Part shown: one piece after another, positions 8,404 to 19,909 of the stretch
Numbering within the stretch: position 1 is the first letter of the stretch
Layout of the letters: each line of letters starts with the position of its first letter
Source: Caulobacter vibrioides
GTDB lineage: Bacteria > Pseudomonadota > Alphaproteobacteria > Caulobacterales > Caulobacteraceae
Assembly: GCF_002858865.1 (NCBI RefSeq)
Contig: NZ_PJRR01000014.1
Location: 62,001-126,000 of the forward strand
Direction: 5' to 3'
DNA: 64,000 nucleotides
Position numbers and translations under genes: made by a program
The notes under the pieces: model-generated
What the model saw: only the letters and a program-made list of their open reading frames with translations
Database searches by the model: none
Told to the model about the DNA's origin: nothing

Positions 8404-10374
8404 ATGTCGGCGGCCCCGCCCCACCTGCGGACCCCGGCGCGCCCCGTGAAAGTCCGCTTGATGCCCATCCGCCGCCTGCCGCCCGAGACCGTCAACCGCA
8501 TCGCCGCCGGCGAGGTGGTCGAGCGGCCCGCGAGCGCCATCAAGGAGCTGGTCGACAACGCCATCGACGCGGGCGCGACGCGGATCGAGGTCGAGGCGCA
8601 CGGCGGCGGCCTAACGCGGATTCTCGTGGCCGACGACGGCTGCGGCCTGTCACCCGAGGAACTACCGGTCGCGATCGAGCGCCACGCCACCTCCAAGCTG
8701 GCGCCCGACGAGGACGGCCTGTGGGACTTGCTGCGCATCCACACCATGGGCTTTCGGGGCGAGGCCCTGCCCTCGATCGGCTCGGTGGCGCGGCTGCAGA
8801 TTTCCTCGCGCGCCAAGGGGGCCAAGGACGCCTTCTCGATCCTGGTCGAGGGCGGCCAGGTCGGCGAGGTCGCCCCCGCCGCCTTCCCAGGTCCGCACGG
8901 CGCGCGGATCGAGGTGCGGGATCTGTTCTACGCCACGCCTGCGCGCCTGAAGTTCATGAAGTCCGAGCGCGCCGAGGCGCTGGCGATCACCGAAGAAATC
9001 AAGCGCCAGGCCATGGCCAATGAGAGCGTCGGCTTCTCGCTGGACATCGACGGCCGCCGGGTGCTGCGCCTGCCGCCCGAGCATCCGGGGCCGCAGGGGC
9101 GTCTGGCGCGCCTCGCCGCCGTGCTCGGCCGCGAGTTCCAGGAGAACGCCCTGGAGATCGACCAGACCCGCGACGGCGTGCGGCTGTCGGGCTTTGCGGG
9201 CCTGCCGACCTACAACCGGGGCAACGCCGCCCACCAGTATCTGTTCGTCAATGGCAGGCCGGTGCGCGACCGGCTGCTGCAAGGCGCCCTGCGCGCGGCC
9301 TATGCCGACTTTCTGGCGCGGGACCGCCACCCGACGGCGGCGCTCTATGTGACGCTGGAACCGACCGAGGTCGACGTCAACGTCCACCCGGCCAAGGCCG
9401 AGGTGCGGTTTCGCGATCCGGCCCTGGTGCGCGGTCTCATCGTCGGCGCCCTGCGCCACGCCCTGGCCGGCGCCGGCCACCGCGCCTCGACCACCGTGGC
9501 GGCCCAGGCGCTGGACAGCATCCGCGCCCAGCAGAGCCCTTTCCCGGGCTATCAGCCCCAGTATCAGCCGGGCCCCTCCCCCGCCGGCTTCTCGGCCTGG
9601 CGCGAGGGCGGCTGGACGCCGCCGACGCAAAGACCGATGGACTTGCCGGGGCTGAACGAGGTGTCGGCGCGGGTCGAGCCCAGCTATGGCGGCGATCTGG
9701 CCGGGGTGGTGCGAGAGGCCTATGCGTCGGCGGCTTTCGAGGATCGTCCGTCTACGGATTACCCTGGCGCAACCGCCCCGTTCGACCCGGTCGACTACCC
9801 CCTCGGCGCGGCGCGGGCCCAGGTTCACGAGACCTATATCGTCGCCCAGACCCGCGACGGCATGGTCATTGTCGACCAGCATGCGGCCCATGAGCGCCTC
9901 GTCTATGAGCGGATGAAGGGCGAGATGGCGTCCGGCGGCGTGACCCGCCAGACCCTGCTGCTGCCCGAGGTGGTGGACCTGGACCCCGCCGAGGCCGAGC
10001 GCGTCGTCGCCCGCGCCGAAGAGCTGGCCGGCCTTGGCCTTGTCCTCGAAAGTTTCGGGCCCGGCGCGGTGCTGGTGCGCGAGACCCCCGCCCTTCTCGG
10101 CAAGACCGACGCCGCCGCCCTGGTGCGCGACATCGCCGATGATCTGGCCGAGAACGGCCAGGCCCTGGCCCTGAAGGAGCGCCTGGAGGAGGTCTGCTCG
10201 ACCATGGCCTGCCACGGCAGCGTCCGCGCCGGCCGCAGGCTCAACGGCGCCGAGATGAACGCCCTGCTCCGCGAGATGGAGGCTACGCCCCACTCGGGCC
10301 AGTGCAACCACGGCCGGCCGACCTATGTGGAGCTGAAGCTGGCCGATATCGAGAAGCTGTTCGGGCGGCGGTGA
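8404..10374 (+). CDS. mutL: DNA mismatch repair protein MutL
   Basis: MutL couples MutS mismatch recognition to strand incision. The N-terminal GHKL ATPase shows NAIDAGA, DDGCG and GFRGEAL. A proline-rich linker (about residues 370-430) leads to the C-terminal dimerisation domain, which contains [12 protein letters not shown]. This fits the DQHA(X)2E(X)4E metal-binding motif of endonuclease-type MutL, so this protein should nick DNA itself (family knowledge plus inference). [10 protein letters not shown] and CNHGRPT follow. The ATG at 8404 has a strong Shine-Dalgarno (TAAGGAG, 5 nt spacing), giving 656 residues. The ATG at 8461 gives a more usual 637-residue protein but has no clear ribosome-binding site. 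Confidence 0.95.
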   Translation: MSAAPPHLRTPARPVKVRLMPIRRLPPETVNRIAAGEVVERPASAIKELVDNAIDAGATRIEVEAHGGGLTRILVADDGCGLSPEELPVAIERHATSKLAPDEDGLWDLLRIHTMGFRGEALPSIGSVARLQISSRAKGAKDAFSILVEGGQVGEVAPAAFPGPHGARIEVRDLFYATPARLKFMKSERAEALAITEEIKRQAMANESVGFSLDIDGRRVLRLPPEHPGPQGRLARLAAVLGREFQENALEIDQTRDGVRLSGFAGLPTYNRGNAAHQYLFVNGRPVRDRLLQGALRAAYADFLARDRHPTAALYVTLEPTEVDVNVHPAKAEVRFRDPALVRGLIVGALRHALAGAGHRASTTVAAQALDSIRAQQSPFPGYQPQYQPGPSPAGFSAWREGGWTPPTQRPMDLPGLNEVSARVEPSYGGDLAGVVREAYASAAFEDRPSTDYPGATAPFDPVDYPLGAARAQVHETYIVAQTRDGMVIVDQHAAHERLVYERMKGEMASGGVTRQTLLLPEVVDLDPAEAERVVARAEELAGLGLVLESFGPGAVLVRETPALLGKTDAAALVRDIADDLAENGQALALKERLEEVCSTMACHGSVRAGRRLNGAEMNALLREMEATPHSGQCNHGRPTYVELKLADIEKLFGRR

Positions 10375-10409
10375 GGCCAGAGCGCCCCCTGTCCGTTGCA
10401 TACCATCCC

Positions 10410-10520
10410 GTGTCATCCCGGCCGAAGCGTAGCGGAGAGCCGGGACCCAGGGGGTGACGAAGCTCGGCGCGCGCCGCCCCTGGGTCCCGGATAGCCTCTG
10501 CGAGGCTTCCGGGATGACAC
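10410..10520. repeat. Palindromic repeat, family B (GTGTCATCCCGG type)
   Basis: Outer arms GTGTCATCCCGG and CCGGGATGACAC are perfect complements, with inner arms GGGACCCAGGGG / CCCCTGGGTCCC. It lies between the convergent mutL and skgA genes. A minimal copy of the same tip (GTCATCCCGCG) is at 60953-60982. Confidence 0.85.
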
Positions 10521-10544
10521 GCGTTTTGATGCTGAGGCAGGCGT

Positions 10545-11312
10545 CTACCGCCCGCGCGCGAACGCCCGCATGGCCTCGGCGAAGTATTCGGTCAGGCCCG
10601 GCGCGATCGCCTCGTAGCGGGCGGTGAACTCGGGGTTGTCCTGGTAGAGATGCGCCAGCCCCGCAAAGGCGTCCGGCGTCGGTTCGCGGTTCCAGGATTT
10701 GGCGATCCACGCCCAGTGGCGGCGCATGATCGCCGTCACCGGCGCGCTGTCGACCGGCAGACCCTGGGTCAGGGCCTTGGCCAGATCGTGCTCGATGGCC
10801 TTGGCCTCTTCCTGGAACTGGGACCAGTCCTTCTTGCCCCAGCTCTTCATCCCGGCCTTGGCGTCGGCGATCCGCCGGGTGGCCTCGTCGCCATAGTGTT
10901 CGACCAGCCAGGCCTCATGTCGGGCCTGCTTCTCCGGGTCGAAGCCTTCAAAAAGGTGTTTGTCATCCATCGTCTCGTCTCCTTCGAGGTCGGCGAGAGT
11001 GCGGTCGACGACGTCCACCAGCCGGGCGTAGCGCTCGGCCTCCGCCGCAAGGCGAACCCTTTGGGCGCGCAAGGCGGCGGCCAGGTCGAACCCCGGCTGG
11101 TCCAAGGCGGCCTGGATGTCCTTCAGCGGCGTTTCCAGGGCGCGATGGAACAGGATCTGCTGCAGGCGCAACAGGTCCTGGCGATCGTAGTAGCGATAGC
11201 CGTTGGCCCCGACGGCGCGGGGCTTCAGCAGGCCGATGGCGTCGTAGTGGTGCAGAGCACGCACCGAGACACCCGACAGCCTGGCCATCTGCTTGACCGT
11301 GTAGACGCTCAA
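10545..11312 (-). CDS. skgA: MerR/TipA-type regulator SkgA
   Basis: The 255-residue protein has an N-terminal MerR winged helix-turn-helix (YTVKQMARLSGVSVRALHHYD), a coiled-coil linker, and a C-terminal TipAS ligand-binding domain (from about residue 115, MDDKHLFEGFDPEKQ onward). In Caulobacter the close relative SkgA controls the stationary-phase induction of the catalase-peroxidase KatG and thus hydrogen peroxide survival. An internal start at the MDDKHLF methionine could yield a short TipAS-only form, as occurs with TipA of Streptomyces, but this is only inference here. Convergent with mutL. Confidence 0.92.
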   Translation of the reverse strand: MSVYTVKQMARLSGVSVRALHHYDAIGLLKPRAVGANGYRYYDRQDLLRLQQILFHRALETPLKDIQAALDQPGFDLAAALRAQRVRLAAEAERYARLVDVVDRTLADLEGDETMDDKHLFEGFDPEKQARHEAWLVEHYGDEATRRIADAKAGMKSWGKKDWSQFQEEAKAIEHDLAKALTQGLPVDSAPVTAIMRRHWAWIAKSWNREPTPDAFAGLAHLYQDNPEFTARYEAIAPGLTEYFAEAMRAFARGR

Positions 11313-11387
11313 ATCAACCTTCCCTCTCGATGACGAGAGCCATCAGGTCTGACGTGGCGTGAGGGTCAAGCGGCGCGTTCTAAGCGA

Positions 11388-12692
11388 TCAGGCGGCGCTC
11401 TTGGCCAGGGCTAGCGGCGCACCGTCGGCCGCTGCGACGGGGGTGTCCATGAAGTCGGTGACGGCCGGTCCCTGCACGCGGACGACGCCGGCGACCTTGC
11501 AGGCTTCCAGCTCCACGGCCGAGGCGACATTAGCCACGCACTGCATCACGCCCTTGGCGGCGTAGGCGGGCTTGCGCTCGACGAACTTGAGGATCTGCTT
11601 GAGGCGCTCATGCTCGGTCTCGCCCGACAGCACCAGGGTGACGCTCTCCAGCAGTTCGGGCGGCAGCCCCTGGACCGGGAAGGTCGGGTCGGTGATCCGC
11701 AGGTCCATGGCCGCGAAGGCGCCGGACAGCTGCGCGCGCATCTGCTGCAGCATGCCGATCGAGGCCTCGCGCGGCGCGCCATAGATCGAGGCGGTCAGCC
11801 GGGGACGGGCGTCGAGCGGATAGCGCGACAGGCGGGCCTTGTACGATTCCTGCGAGGCGGGCGTGATCAGGTTCCAGAAGCCGAACGAGGCCTGGATTTC
11901 CCCGAAGGACGCGGTCTTCAGCGCGGCCTGGACGTCGGTCAGGGCCACGAGGTCGCGCTTGAGCAGCTTGGCGTCGTCCTCGGGCGGAGGCTCAACGAGG
12001 TCGGCGCGCATGGCCACCGTCGAGCCGACAAAGGCGCCCTGAGACAGGTCATAAACGCCCCACCAGCCCGTATCGGCGGGTCTCTGCGGGGTGACCACCT
12101 TGGCGGCGACCGGGGCCGGAGCCGGCGCTGGAACCGGCGCGGACTTGGCGGGGCTGGGCGCCGGGGCCTGGACCGGCGCAGGCGCGGCGGCGGCCGGAGC
12201 GGCGGCGGCCGGCTTCTCGGCTTCAGCGGCCTTGGCCTTTTCGGCCGCATAGACCTTGGCTTCCTCGCGCGTGACCGGCATCGGCTTGACCGCGTCGGCG
12301 GTGACCACATGCACCCGGCCCGGCTCGCCGCCGTAGCCTTCGCCGGCCATCAGGCTGGCCAGTTCCTTCTGGGAGAGCGCCGAGAAATGCAGCACCGCCG
12401 TCTCGTCGCCCTCGAAGGTCATCAGGGCGATCTGGCCGATCGGGCGATTGGGGAACAGAACCTTTTCCAGCTCGACCGCCAGACCCTGCACCTCGGTGGG
12501 ATCCAGCTCCGTGGCGTTGTGGTCGGCCAGCACGAAGGCCAGCGGGGCGACGGCGCCGCACTTGCGGGGCTTGCGCCATTTGGCCTTCAGAAACGCGTCC
12601 GCTACGCCCTGAGCCTTGTGCTTGGGCATATCGCCCGCGCGCATGTCGGCGTCGGCGGTGAACAGGATGCGAAGGCAGGCGATAGCCGTCAT
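11388..12692 (-). CDS. Uncharacterised protein, possible degenerate EAL domain (paralogue of next gene)
   Basis: I take the ATG at 12692, which aligns the N-terminus (TAIACLRILF) with that of the paralogue upstream. The 434-residue protein has an N-terminal domain with KWRKPRKCGAV...LMTFEGDE, an Ala/Pro-rich linker (about residues 155-220), and a C-terminal domain starting WWGVYDLSQGAFVGS and ending ACKVAGVVRVQGP. The start, order and end of that domain resemble an EAL fold (YQPIVDL... and LGCDxxQG), but the EAL, DDFG and other metal-binding residues are absent. Function is unknown. It follows its paralogue by 94 nt on the same strand, suggesting one operon. Confidence 0.65.
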   Translation of the reverse strand: MTAIACLRILFTADADMRAGDMPKHKAQGVADAFLKAKWRKPRKCGAVAPLAFVLADHNATELDPTEVQGLAVELEKVLFPNRPIGQIALMTFEGDETAVLHFSALSQKELASLMAGEGYGGEPGRVHVVTADAVKPMPVTREEAKVYAAEKAKAAEAEKPAAAAPAAAAPAPVQAPAPSPAKSAPVPAPAPAPVAAKVVTPQRPADTGWWGVYDLSQGAFVGSTVAMRADLVEPPPEDDAKLLKRDLVALTDVQAALKTASFGEIQASFGFWNLITPASQESYKARLSRYPLDARPRLTASIYGAPREASIGMLQQMRAQLSGAFAAMDLRITDPTFPVQGLPPELLESVTLVLSGETEHERLKQILKFVERKPAYAAKGVMQCVANVASAVELEACKVAGVVRVQGPAVTDFMDTPVAAADGAPLALAKSAA

Positions 12693-12786
12693 GCCCGCAG
12701 CATGCGCCACCATTCCTCGCCAATTCGTTAGGGCCGTGATGGATTTCGTGCAGCCTGCGGCCAAACGCCTCGGGCGGCGGGCGCGA

Positions 12787-13950
12787 TCAGGTGCGCAGCG
12801 GCAGCTCGGTCACCGGGACAACCTGGTCGGAGACCGGCGTTGCGAACAGCGCGCTGATCATCGGCCCCTTGACCATATGGGCCCCCATCTTGCGCGCCAG
12901 CTCCAGCTCGCGGGGGGTTTTGACGCCGGCCAGCCCCATGCGCAGGCTTCGCGTCACATACTGGCCCCGCGCCGACAGGAAGCGGTGGGCCTTGAGAACG
13001 CGCGCCTTCTCATCTTCTTCGGGCAGCTGGAAGACGACGCAATGGACCAGGGCGTCCGGCAGGGCCTGGACGTAGAAGCCCGGGTCGTTCACGCATAACC
13101 CGACCCGCGCGAAATAGGGCTGGACCAGATCACGCAGCGGCCCGATCGCCGAGAACGGCAGGTCGCGGGGCGCGTCATAGACCATCGCCCCCAGGCGCTC
13201 GCGCACCGACGGCGGAATGGCCGCGAAGCGCTCGCGGCACGTGTCGCGCAACCCGCCACGCGCCACCGTCCAGAGCCGGACCCCGACCCAGGCCTTCAGC
13301 CGCGGGTCGCCCTCCAGGGCCGCCACCGCGCGGTCCAGCGCCTGCAGGTCCCGGTCCATGAAATCGGCGTCGCTCTGCGGCTCGGCCTCGCCGGGCTTGA
13401 GGAAGGACTGGACCTGGGCGGCCTCGAACCTTTGGCTGGGCAGGCTGTAGACCCCGCGCCAGCCCAGGCGGACCGGCGGCGCCTCGACCTTTTCCTGCTC
13501 GGCGGCGACCCGGGGCGTCGATCCCCAGGGCGCCAACTCACGAATCCCGTCCTGGCTGACGATCCGAGTGCGGCCTTCGGGCGGGGGCGGCTCCGCGCCA
13601 CCGCGCATCGCCAGCAACTCCTCCTCGGGCAGGGTGGTGAACTTCAGGACCTGTTCCTCGTCGCCCTCGAAGGTCAGCATGCACAGGTCCTGCTGCCCCT
13701 GCGTCCCGAACAGGTGGACCTGCAGCTCCGCCGCCATCTGGCGAAGCTCTTCGCCGTTGAGGGTCTCGGCGCTGGGGTCGATCAGCACATAGGCGCCGGG
13801 ACCCACGCGCCCGTGCCGACGCGGCGCCCGCCAGTTCACATCAATGTAACCGGAGGCGACCTTGTCGATCTTGGCCGGCGTGACGCCGTCAAGCGTGACG
13901 CTGCGCGCGCCGTGTTCGATACAAATGCGTAGACACGCCATCCCTGCCAT
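12787..13950 (-). CDS. Uncharacterised protein, possible degenerate EAL domain
   Basis: The 387-residue product is a clear paralogue of the gene at 11388. Shared elements include the ACLRI start, [13 protein letters not shown], the E-rich LF segment and LMTFEGDE. The C-terminal domain starts [15 protein letters not shown] and ends [22 protein letters not shown], which parallels the GVET-EQLE-LGCD-QGY end of EAL domains, again with no catalytic residues visible. It lacks the long Ala/Pro linker of the partner. No signal peptide or membrane segment is seen. Two nearby ATGs (13950 and 13941) are possible starts. Confidence 0.65.
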   Translation of the reverse strand: MAGMACLRICIEHGARSVTLDGVTPAKIDKVASGYIDVNWRAPRRHGRVGPGAYVLIDPSAETLNGEELRQMAAELQVHLFGTQGQQDLCMLTFEGDEEQVLKFTTLPEEELLAMRGGAEPPPPEGRTRIVSQDGIRELAPWGSTPRVAAEQEKVEAPPVRLGWRGVYSLPSQRFEAAQVQSFLKPGEAEPQSDADFMDRDLQALDRAVAALEGDPRLKAWVGVRLWTVARGGLRDTCRERFAAIPPSVRERLGAMVYDAPRDLPFSAIGPLRDLVQPYFARVGLCVNDPGFYVQALPDALVHCVVFQLPEEDEKARVLKAHRFLSARGQYVTRSLRMGLAGVKTPRELELARKMGAHMVKGPMISALFATPVSDQVVPVTELPLRT

Positions 13951-14022
13951 GGGCAGCGATTGGCCCAGACGTTTGTTGAGAAATTGTTGTTACGCGAGAC
14001 GCTGCGTCGGATTGACGCACCC

Positions 14023-14619
14023 TCAGGCGAACGTCTCGCTGAGCCGGAATTCCAGGCGCTCACGGATCGCCGGCCAGTCGTAGTCGGTGATCGAGAACAC
14101 GGCGGTGTCGCGGACATGGCCGGTCCAGGTGACCTTGTGATTGCGCAGCACGCCTTCCTTGGTGGCGCCCAGCTTCTGGATCGCCGCCTGGCTGCGCGCG
14201 TTGCGCACGTCGGTGACCAGCTCCACCCGGATGGCCCCGGCCTTGTCGAAGGCGTGGCCCAGCATCAGGCGCTTGCTCTCCGGGTTGACCGGACCCGAGC
14301 GCGCCTCGGGATTGAGGAAGGTCGCGCCGATCTCCAAACCGCCATGCAGGCGCCGGATGTTCAGATAGCTGGAGGTGCCCACCACCTTGCCGTCAGCGAG
14401 CCGGCGGATCGCAAAGCCGATGCGCTCGCCCCGGTCGGTCTCGCCCTGCAGCGCGCCCCAGAAGTCCTCGAAGCCTTCGCCGCAGCCGTTGACCGACATG
14501 ATCTCCCAGCTTGCGGGATCACAGTCGATGGCGGCCTTCAGTTCGTCGTGGTGATCGACGGTGACGGGCTCGAGCCGGACGTAGCGGCCCTGCAGGATGT
14601 CGGCGGTCAGGTTCAGCAT
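14023..14619 (-). CDS. GNAT-family N-acetyltransferase (RimJ/RimL-like)
   Basis: The 198-residue protein starts [19 protein letters not shown], typical of the RimJ/RimL branch, followed by [25 protein letters not shown] (the acetyl-CoA region), [26 protein letters not shown] and [14 protein letters not shown]. Family members transfer acetyl groups to protein N-termini or small amines; the substrate cannot be told. The TTG at 14649 would extend it by ten residues without a better ribosome-binding site, so I prefer the ATG at 14619. It is divergent from the acyl-CoA dehydrogenase. Confidence 0.85.
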   Translation of the reverse strand: MLNLTADILQGRYVRLEPVTVDHHDELKAAIDCDPASWEIMSVNGCGEGFEDFWGALQGETDRGERIGFAIRRLADGKVVGTSSYLNIRRLHGGLEIGATFLNPEARSGPVNPESKRLMLGHAFDKAGAIRVELVTDVRNARSQAAIQKLGATKEGVLRNHKVTWTGHVRDTAVFSITDYDWPAIRERLEFRLSETFA

Positions 14620-14775
14620 GGGGCCGTTGTCGACGATGATCGGCGGCAAGACAACCGAAAGCCGCGCACGGGCCTGTACGTAGGTCGTCCTGCCCGCTTG
14701 CCCGGCGCGTCAGGCCGGTCTACAAAAGCTTCAAACAAGCGTTTGACATCGAAAGAGCGGGTAGAGGGAACGGCC

Positions 14776-16083
14776 ATGGACTTCGACATTTCCCCCAAGC
14801 AACGCGCGTTCCTGGATCGCGTCACGGCGTTCATGGACGAGCACGTCTATCCGGCGATCCCGGCCTATGAGGCCGAGATGAACGTCCTGGGCGCCGAGCG
14901 CTGGAAGGTCGTTCAGGTCGTCGAGGACCTGAAGAAGAAGGCCAAGGCCGCGGGCCTGTGGAACTTCTTCATGCCGCCGCACAGCGGCCAGACCCATGTG
15001 GACGACACCTTCCAGTTCGAAGGCGTGCAGCTGACCAACCTGGAATACAGCCTGATCGCCGAACAGCTGGGCAAGGTCGGCTTCGCCTCGGAAGTGTTCA
15101 ACTGCTCGGCGCCCGACACCGGCAACATGGAAGTGCTGATGCGTTACGGCACGCTGGCGCAGAAGGAAAAGTGGCTGCGCCCGCTGATGAACGGCGAGAT
15201 CCGTTCGGCCTTCCTGATGACCGAGCCGGCGGTGGCCTCCTCGGACGCCACCAATATCGAGACCCGCATCGAGCGCGACGGCGACCACTATGTGATCAAC
15301 GGCCGCAAGTGGTGGTCCTCGGGCGTGGGTGATCCGCGCTGCAAGGTCGCCATCGTCATGGGCAAGACCGATCCCGACAACGCCAGCCGCCACGCCCAGC
15401 AGAGCCAGGTGCTGGTGCCGCTGGACGCGCCGGGCATCGAGATCGTCCGCATGCTGCCGGTGTTCGGCTATGATGACGCGCCGCACGGCCACGCCGAGGT
15501 GATCCTCAAGAACGTGCGCGTGCCGATCGAGGACGCCCTGCTGCTGGGCGAAGGCCGCGGCTTCGAGATCGCCCAGGGTCGCCTGGGCCCCGGCCGCATC
15601 CACCACTGCATGCGCACCATCGGCACGGCGGAAGTCGCGCTGGAAAAGATGTGCCAGCGCCTGATGAGCCGGAAGGCCTTCGGCAAGTACGTCTCGGACC
15701 ACTCGGTGTGGGAAGAGCGCGTCGCCGACGCCCGCATCGACATCGAGATGTGCCGCCTGCTGTGCCTGAAGGCCGCCGACATGATGGACAAGGCCGGCAA
15801 CAAGTCGGCCCGTCTGGAGATCGCCATGATCAAGGTCGCGGCCCCGCGCCTGGCCCTCAAGATCATCGACGACGCCATCCAGGCCCACGGCGGCGGCGGC
15901 GTGACCACCGACTTTGGCCTGGCCAAGGCCTATGCCGGTATCCGCACCCTGCGCCTGGCCGACGGCCCGGACGAGGTGCACCAGCGCACGATCGCCCGCA
16001 TGGAATACGGCAAGTACGGCGACCTGATGTACAAGCAGAAGGCCGAGAAAGAAGCCGCCCTGCACGTGCCGGGGATCCGGTAG
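14776..16083 (+). CDS. Acyl-CoA dehydrogenase
   Basis: The 435-residue flavoenzyme catalyses FAD-dependent alpha,beta-dehydrogenation of an acyl-CoA. Seen are the N-terminal helical domain, the middle beta domain with [16 protein letters not shown], and the C-terminal helical domain with the [33 protein letters not shown] block that carries the family signature near the active site. Length and motifs resemble the ACAD10/11-like branch acting on longer or 4-hydroxy acyl chains, but the substrate is not determined. The ATG at 14776 follows GAGGGAA. A palindromic repeat starts 5 nt after the stop codon. Confidence 0.93.
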   Translation: MDFDISPKQRAFLDRVTAFMDEHVYPAIPAYEAEMNVLGAERWKVVQVVEDLKKKAKAAGLWNFFMPPHSGQTHVDDTFQFEGVQLTNLEYSLIAEQLGKVGFASEVFNCSAPDTGNMEVLMRYGTLAQKEKWLRPLMNGEIRSAFLMTEPAVASSDATNIETRIERDGDHYVINGRKWWSSGVGDPRCKVAIVMGKTDPDNASRHAQQSQVLVPLDAPGIEIVRMLPVFGYDDAPHGHAEVILKNVRVPIEDALLLGEGRGFEIAQGRLGPGRIHHCMRTIGTAEVALEKMCQRLMSRKAFGKYVSDHSVWEERVADARIDIEMCRLLCLKAADMMDKAGNKSARLEIAMIKVAAPRLALKIIDDAIQAHGGGGVTTDFGLAKAYAGIRTLRLADGPDEVHQRTIARMEYGKYGDLMYKQKAEKEAALHVPGIR

Positions 16084-16088
16084 TAGCT

Positions 16089-16234
16089 TCCTTCTCCCCT
16101 TGCGGGAGAAGGTGGCGGCCTTCAGGCCGACGGATGAGGGGTCGCTGTGGCGGCCCCTTTTTTGTGAAAGGCGGACCTGTCTTTCCACCCCTCATCCGGC
16201 CCTCCGGGCCACCTTCTCCCGCAAGGGGAGAAGG
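16089..16234. repeat. Intergenic palindromic repeat (subfamily A2)
   Basis: Arms ccttctccccttgcgggaga and complement, with CGGATGAGGGG / CCCCTCATCCGG inside. Same type as 3948-4068, and placed immediately after the acyl-CoA dehydrogenase stop codon. Confidence 0.85.
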
Positions 16235-16283
16235 GCGCAATTATCGGGCGGACAGCCGCGCGCGCCTCGGCGATCATCGCCCC

Positions 16284-16796
16284 ATGCCCCGCCCCGCCCG
16301 TCTCATCCTCGACCGCGCCCCCTCGCCGCTCGGCGAGCTGCTGATCGTCACCGACGAGACCGGCCTGCTGCGCGCCATCGACTTTCACGATTTCGAACCT
16401 CGCCTGCGATGGCTGGCGCGGCGGTACTATGGCGACCTCGCCCTGGAGACCGGCCCGGCGCCGGCCGCGGTCAAAGCCGCCTTCGCCCGCTATTTCGCCG
16501 GAGATCTCGCCGCGCTCGCGTCCCTCGACTGGGCCACCAACGGCACGCCGTTCCAGCAGGCGGTGTGGCGCGCGCTGGGCGCCATCCCAACCGGCCAGAC
16601 CATCACCTATTCAGAGCTGGCCCGCCGTGCGGACCGTCCCGCCGCCATCCGCGCCGCCGGCGCGGCCAACGGCGCCAATCCGCTCAGCCTGGTCGTCCCC
16701 TGCCACCGGGTGATCGGGACCCATGGCGCCCTCACCGGCTATGCCGGCGGCATCGAGCGCAAGCGCTGGCTGCTGACCCACGAAGGGGCGCTTTAG
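16284..16796 (+). CDS. Methylated-DNA--protein-cysteine methyltransferase (MGMT/Ogt-like)
   Basis: The 170-residue protein contains the acceptor motif PCHRVIG (catalytic Cys), preceded by the DNA-binding winged helix (FQQAVWRALGAIPTGQTITYSELARRADRP) and followed by LTGYAGGIERKRWLL. It removes alkyl groups from O6-alkylguanine in a suicide reaction. The short N-terminal domain (SPLGELLIVTDETG) is normal. Its last codons overlap by 4 nt with the end of the convergent membrane-protein gene. A second, more divergent MGMT homologue is at 40111-40686. Confidence 0.93.
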   Translation: MPRPARLILDRAPSPLGELLIVTDETGLLRAIDFHDFEPRLRWLARRYYGDLALETGPAPAAVKAAFARYFAGDLAALASLDWATNGTPFQQAVWRALGAIPTGQTITYSELARRADRPAAIRAAGAANGANPLSLVVPCHRVIGTHGALTGYAGGIERKRWLLTHEGAL

Positions 16797-17221
16797 GCCA
16801 GGCCCAGCGGCCCGCGCAGAACGACCTTGCCGATCTGGAACCAGGGCAGCGTCAGCGTCACGCCGATCAGGGCGTTGAACAGCATCGCGCCGCGATTGTA
16901 GCGTCCGGCGTCGCCGTCCAGCGCCAGCGATACCGCCCGCCCCGCCGCCGCGCCCAGCCAGGCCAGGGCCAGGGCCAGGGCCATGGCCGCGCCGATCCGG
17001 GGCTGGTAGCCGAGATAGAGCGCCGCCACACCGTGCGAGGCGATCAGCACCCCGCCCAGGGCGCGGCCTTCAGCGAACAGCGGCGGCTTGGGCGTGTCGT
17101 CGTTCGACAGCCCTGCGGCCTCCAGCAGCGTAGCCGGTCGCGCCAGGATCATGCCGCCCAGCGTGCCGCCGATGACGCAGGCGATGACGGCCAGAAGCAG
17201 CGACAGGACGTAGCTCGACAT
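16793..17221 (-). CDS. Small integral membrane protein, unknown function
   Basis: The 142-residue product has four hydrophobic segments (about residues 5-25, 55-72, 78-98 and 112-132) and no recognisable catalytic motif. The pattern EGRALGGVLIASHGVAAL resembles small four-helix proteins of the DUF4345 type, but I am not sure of this. It converges on the MGMT gene with a 4-nt overlap. Confidence 0.65.
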   Translation of the reverse strand: MSSYVLSLLLAVIACVIGGTLGGMILARPATLLEAAGLSNDDTPKPPLFAEGRALGGVLIASHGVAALYLGYQPRIGAAMALALALAWLGAAAGRAVSLALDGDAGRYNRGAMLFNALIGVTLTLPWFQIGKVVLRGPLGLA

Positions 17222-17239
17222 CGGGGCTCCTAACAGCGA

Positions 17240-17434
17240 TCAGGCCGGCGCGTGACAGACCGCCTCTACGTTCCGACCGTCCGGGTCAAGAACGAAGGCG
17301 CCATAATAGTGGGGGTGATAATGAGGCCGCACCCCCGGCGCGCCGTTGTCGAGGCCGCCCGCCGCCAGAGTCGCGCCATAGAAGGCCCGGGAGGCCTGGA
17401 GATCCCGCACCGTCACGCCCATATGATCCATCAT
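17240..17434 (-). pseudogene. Internally deleted VOC/glyoxalase-fold gene
   Basis: The frame encodes only 64 residues. The start (MDHMGVTVRDLQASRAFYGATLA) is the normal first beta-alpha unit of a VOC domain. It joins directly to GGLDNGAPGVRPHYHPHYY and GAFVLDPDGRNVEAVCH, the normal C-terminal part. VOC proteins of this type are about 120-130 residues, so about 60 central residues are missing without loss of frame. A repeated LAA/ALAAGG motif at the junction would explain the deletion (inference). A metal-binding His/Glu set and full barrel cannot form in a monomer of this size. Confidence 0.7.
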
Positions 17435-17483
17435 CGAAGCGCTCCCCTTAACCGCGCCCGAAAAAACTTCGCGGCGCGCGTCC

Positions 17484-17512
17484 TTGACTCCCCGAGGGCC
17501 GGCGCCTAACTC
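17484..17512 (+). promoter_or_regulatory. Candidate groESL promoter
   Basis: TTGACT at 17484-17489 and TAACTC at 17507-17512 are separated by 17 nt. They lie directly upstream of the CIRCE element and about 100 nt before groES. A sigma-32-type promoter, expected for Caulobacter groESL, may overlap this region; I could not separate the two by eye. Confidence 0.5.
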
Positions 17513-17522
17513 ACCAGCGTCG

Positions 17523-17549
17523 TTGGCACTCGAACGGAGCGACTGCTAA
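17523..17549 (+). promoter_or_regulatory. CIRCE element (HrcA operator)
   Basis: TTGGCACTC, 9 nt, GACTGCTAA. The consensus is TTAGCACTC-N9-GAGTGCTAA, so three of 18 positions differ. Location and spacing are as expected for HrcA control of groESL, which is established in Caulobacter. Confidence 0.88.
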
Positions 17550-17608
17550 CAGTCCCGCTCCCCCGCGCCAGCGCGTTCTTATTTCAAACCGTTCCGACGG
17601 AGAAGATC

Positions 17609-17899
17609 ATGAAGTTTCGTCCCCTGGGCGACCGCGTCCTCGTGAAGCGCGTCGAAGAAGAAACCAAGACCAAGGGCGGGATCATCATCCCCGACACCGC
17701 CAAGGAAAAGCCGCAAGAAGGCGAAGTCGTCGCGGTCGGCCCCGGCGCCCGCAACGACAAGGGCGAAGTCGTCGCCCTGGACGTCAAGGCCGGCGACCGC
17801 ATCCTGTTCGGCAAGTGGTCGGGCACCGAAGTGAAGGTCGACGGTCAGGACCTCCTGATCATGAAGGAAAGCGACGTCCTGGGCGTGGTCGAAGCCTAA
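17609..17899 (+). CDS. groES: Co-chaperonin GroES
   Basis: The 96-residue heptamer-forming lid of the GroEL chaperonin contains the [28 protein letters not shown] start, the mobile loop region and the [19 protein letters not shown] end. It is the first gene of the operon, 57 nt before groEL, downstream of a CIRCE operator, so it should be induced by heat and at specific cell-cycle stages as in C. crescentus. Confidence 0.98.
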   Translation: MKFRPLGDRVLVKRVEEETKTKGGIIIPDTAKEKPQEGEVVAVGPGARNDKGEVVALDVKAGDRILFGKWSGTEVKVDGQDLLIMKESDVLGVVEA

Positions 17900-17944
17900 T
17901 CGGCTTCCCGCTCTCCACCCGTTTTCCAAACGTTTCTCTTTTAG

Positions 17945-19600
<1,656 letters not shown>

Positions 19601-19633
19601 GGAAGTCCTGTCAGCACAGCGCTGAACAAGATG

Positions 19634-19664
19634 AGGGCGGGGCCGCAAGGCTCCGCCCTTTTTC
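19634..19664 (+). terminator. groEL intrinsic terminator (copy 1)
   Basis: An 11-bp stem (AGGGCGGGGCC with GGCTCCGCCCT, one G-U pair) closes a GCAA tetraloop and is followed by a run of T. Near-identical copies stand at 20872-20904 and 21771-21805. Confidence 0.9.
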
Positions 19665-19909
19665 TTTGGCGCGCCCGATAGCCCCGCCCCTGGGCGCGCC
19701 ATGCCGCAGACGCGATAACGGGAAGGACAATAACCATTTAAGATTGTATCTGGACCTAGGGTCTGGCTACATGTTGGTCGTCAAGTTGCCGGCGGACTCC
19801 CAGGCGAATGTCCCCGACGCGTACGAGGCCAGGGGGAGAGCCGGTCTATCAAATCTTGCGATAGGCCAAGGGGCGCTCGCATGCCGGTTGGAAGCAAGTT
19901 GCGCCGCCC
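19665..19909. other. Non-coding gap after groEL with a 9-bp palindrome
   Basis: GGCGCGCCC (19668-19676) and its complement (19692-19700) form a hairpin just past the groEL terminator. The rest, including an AT-richer stretch at 19725-19760, presumably holds the promoter of the secreted-protein gene at 19910. No convincing gene is seen. Confidence 0.5.
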
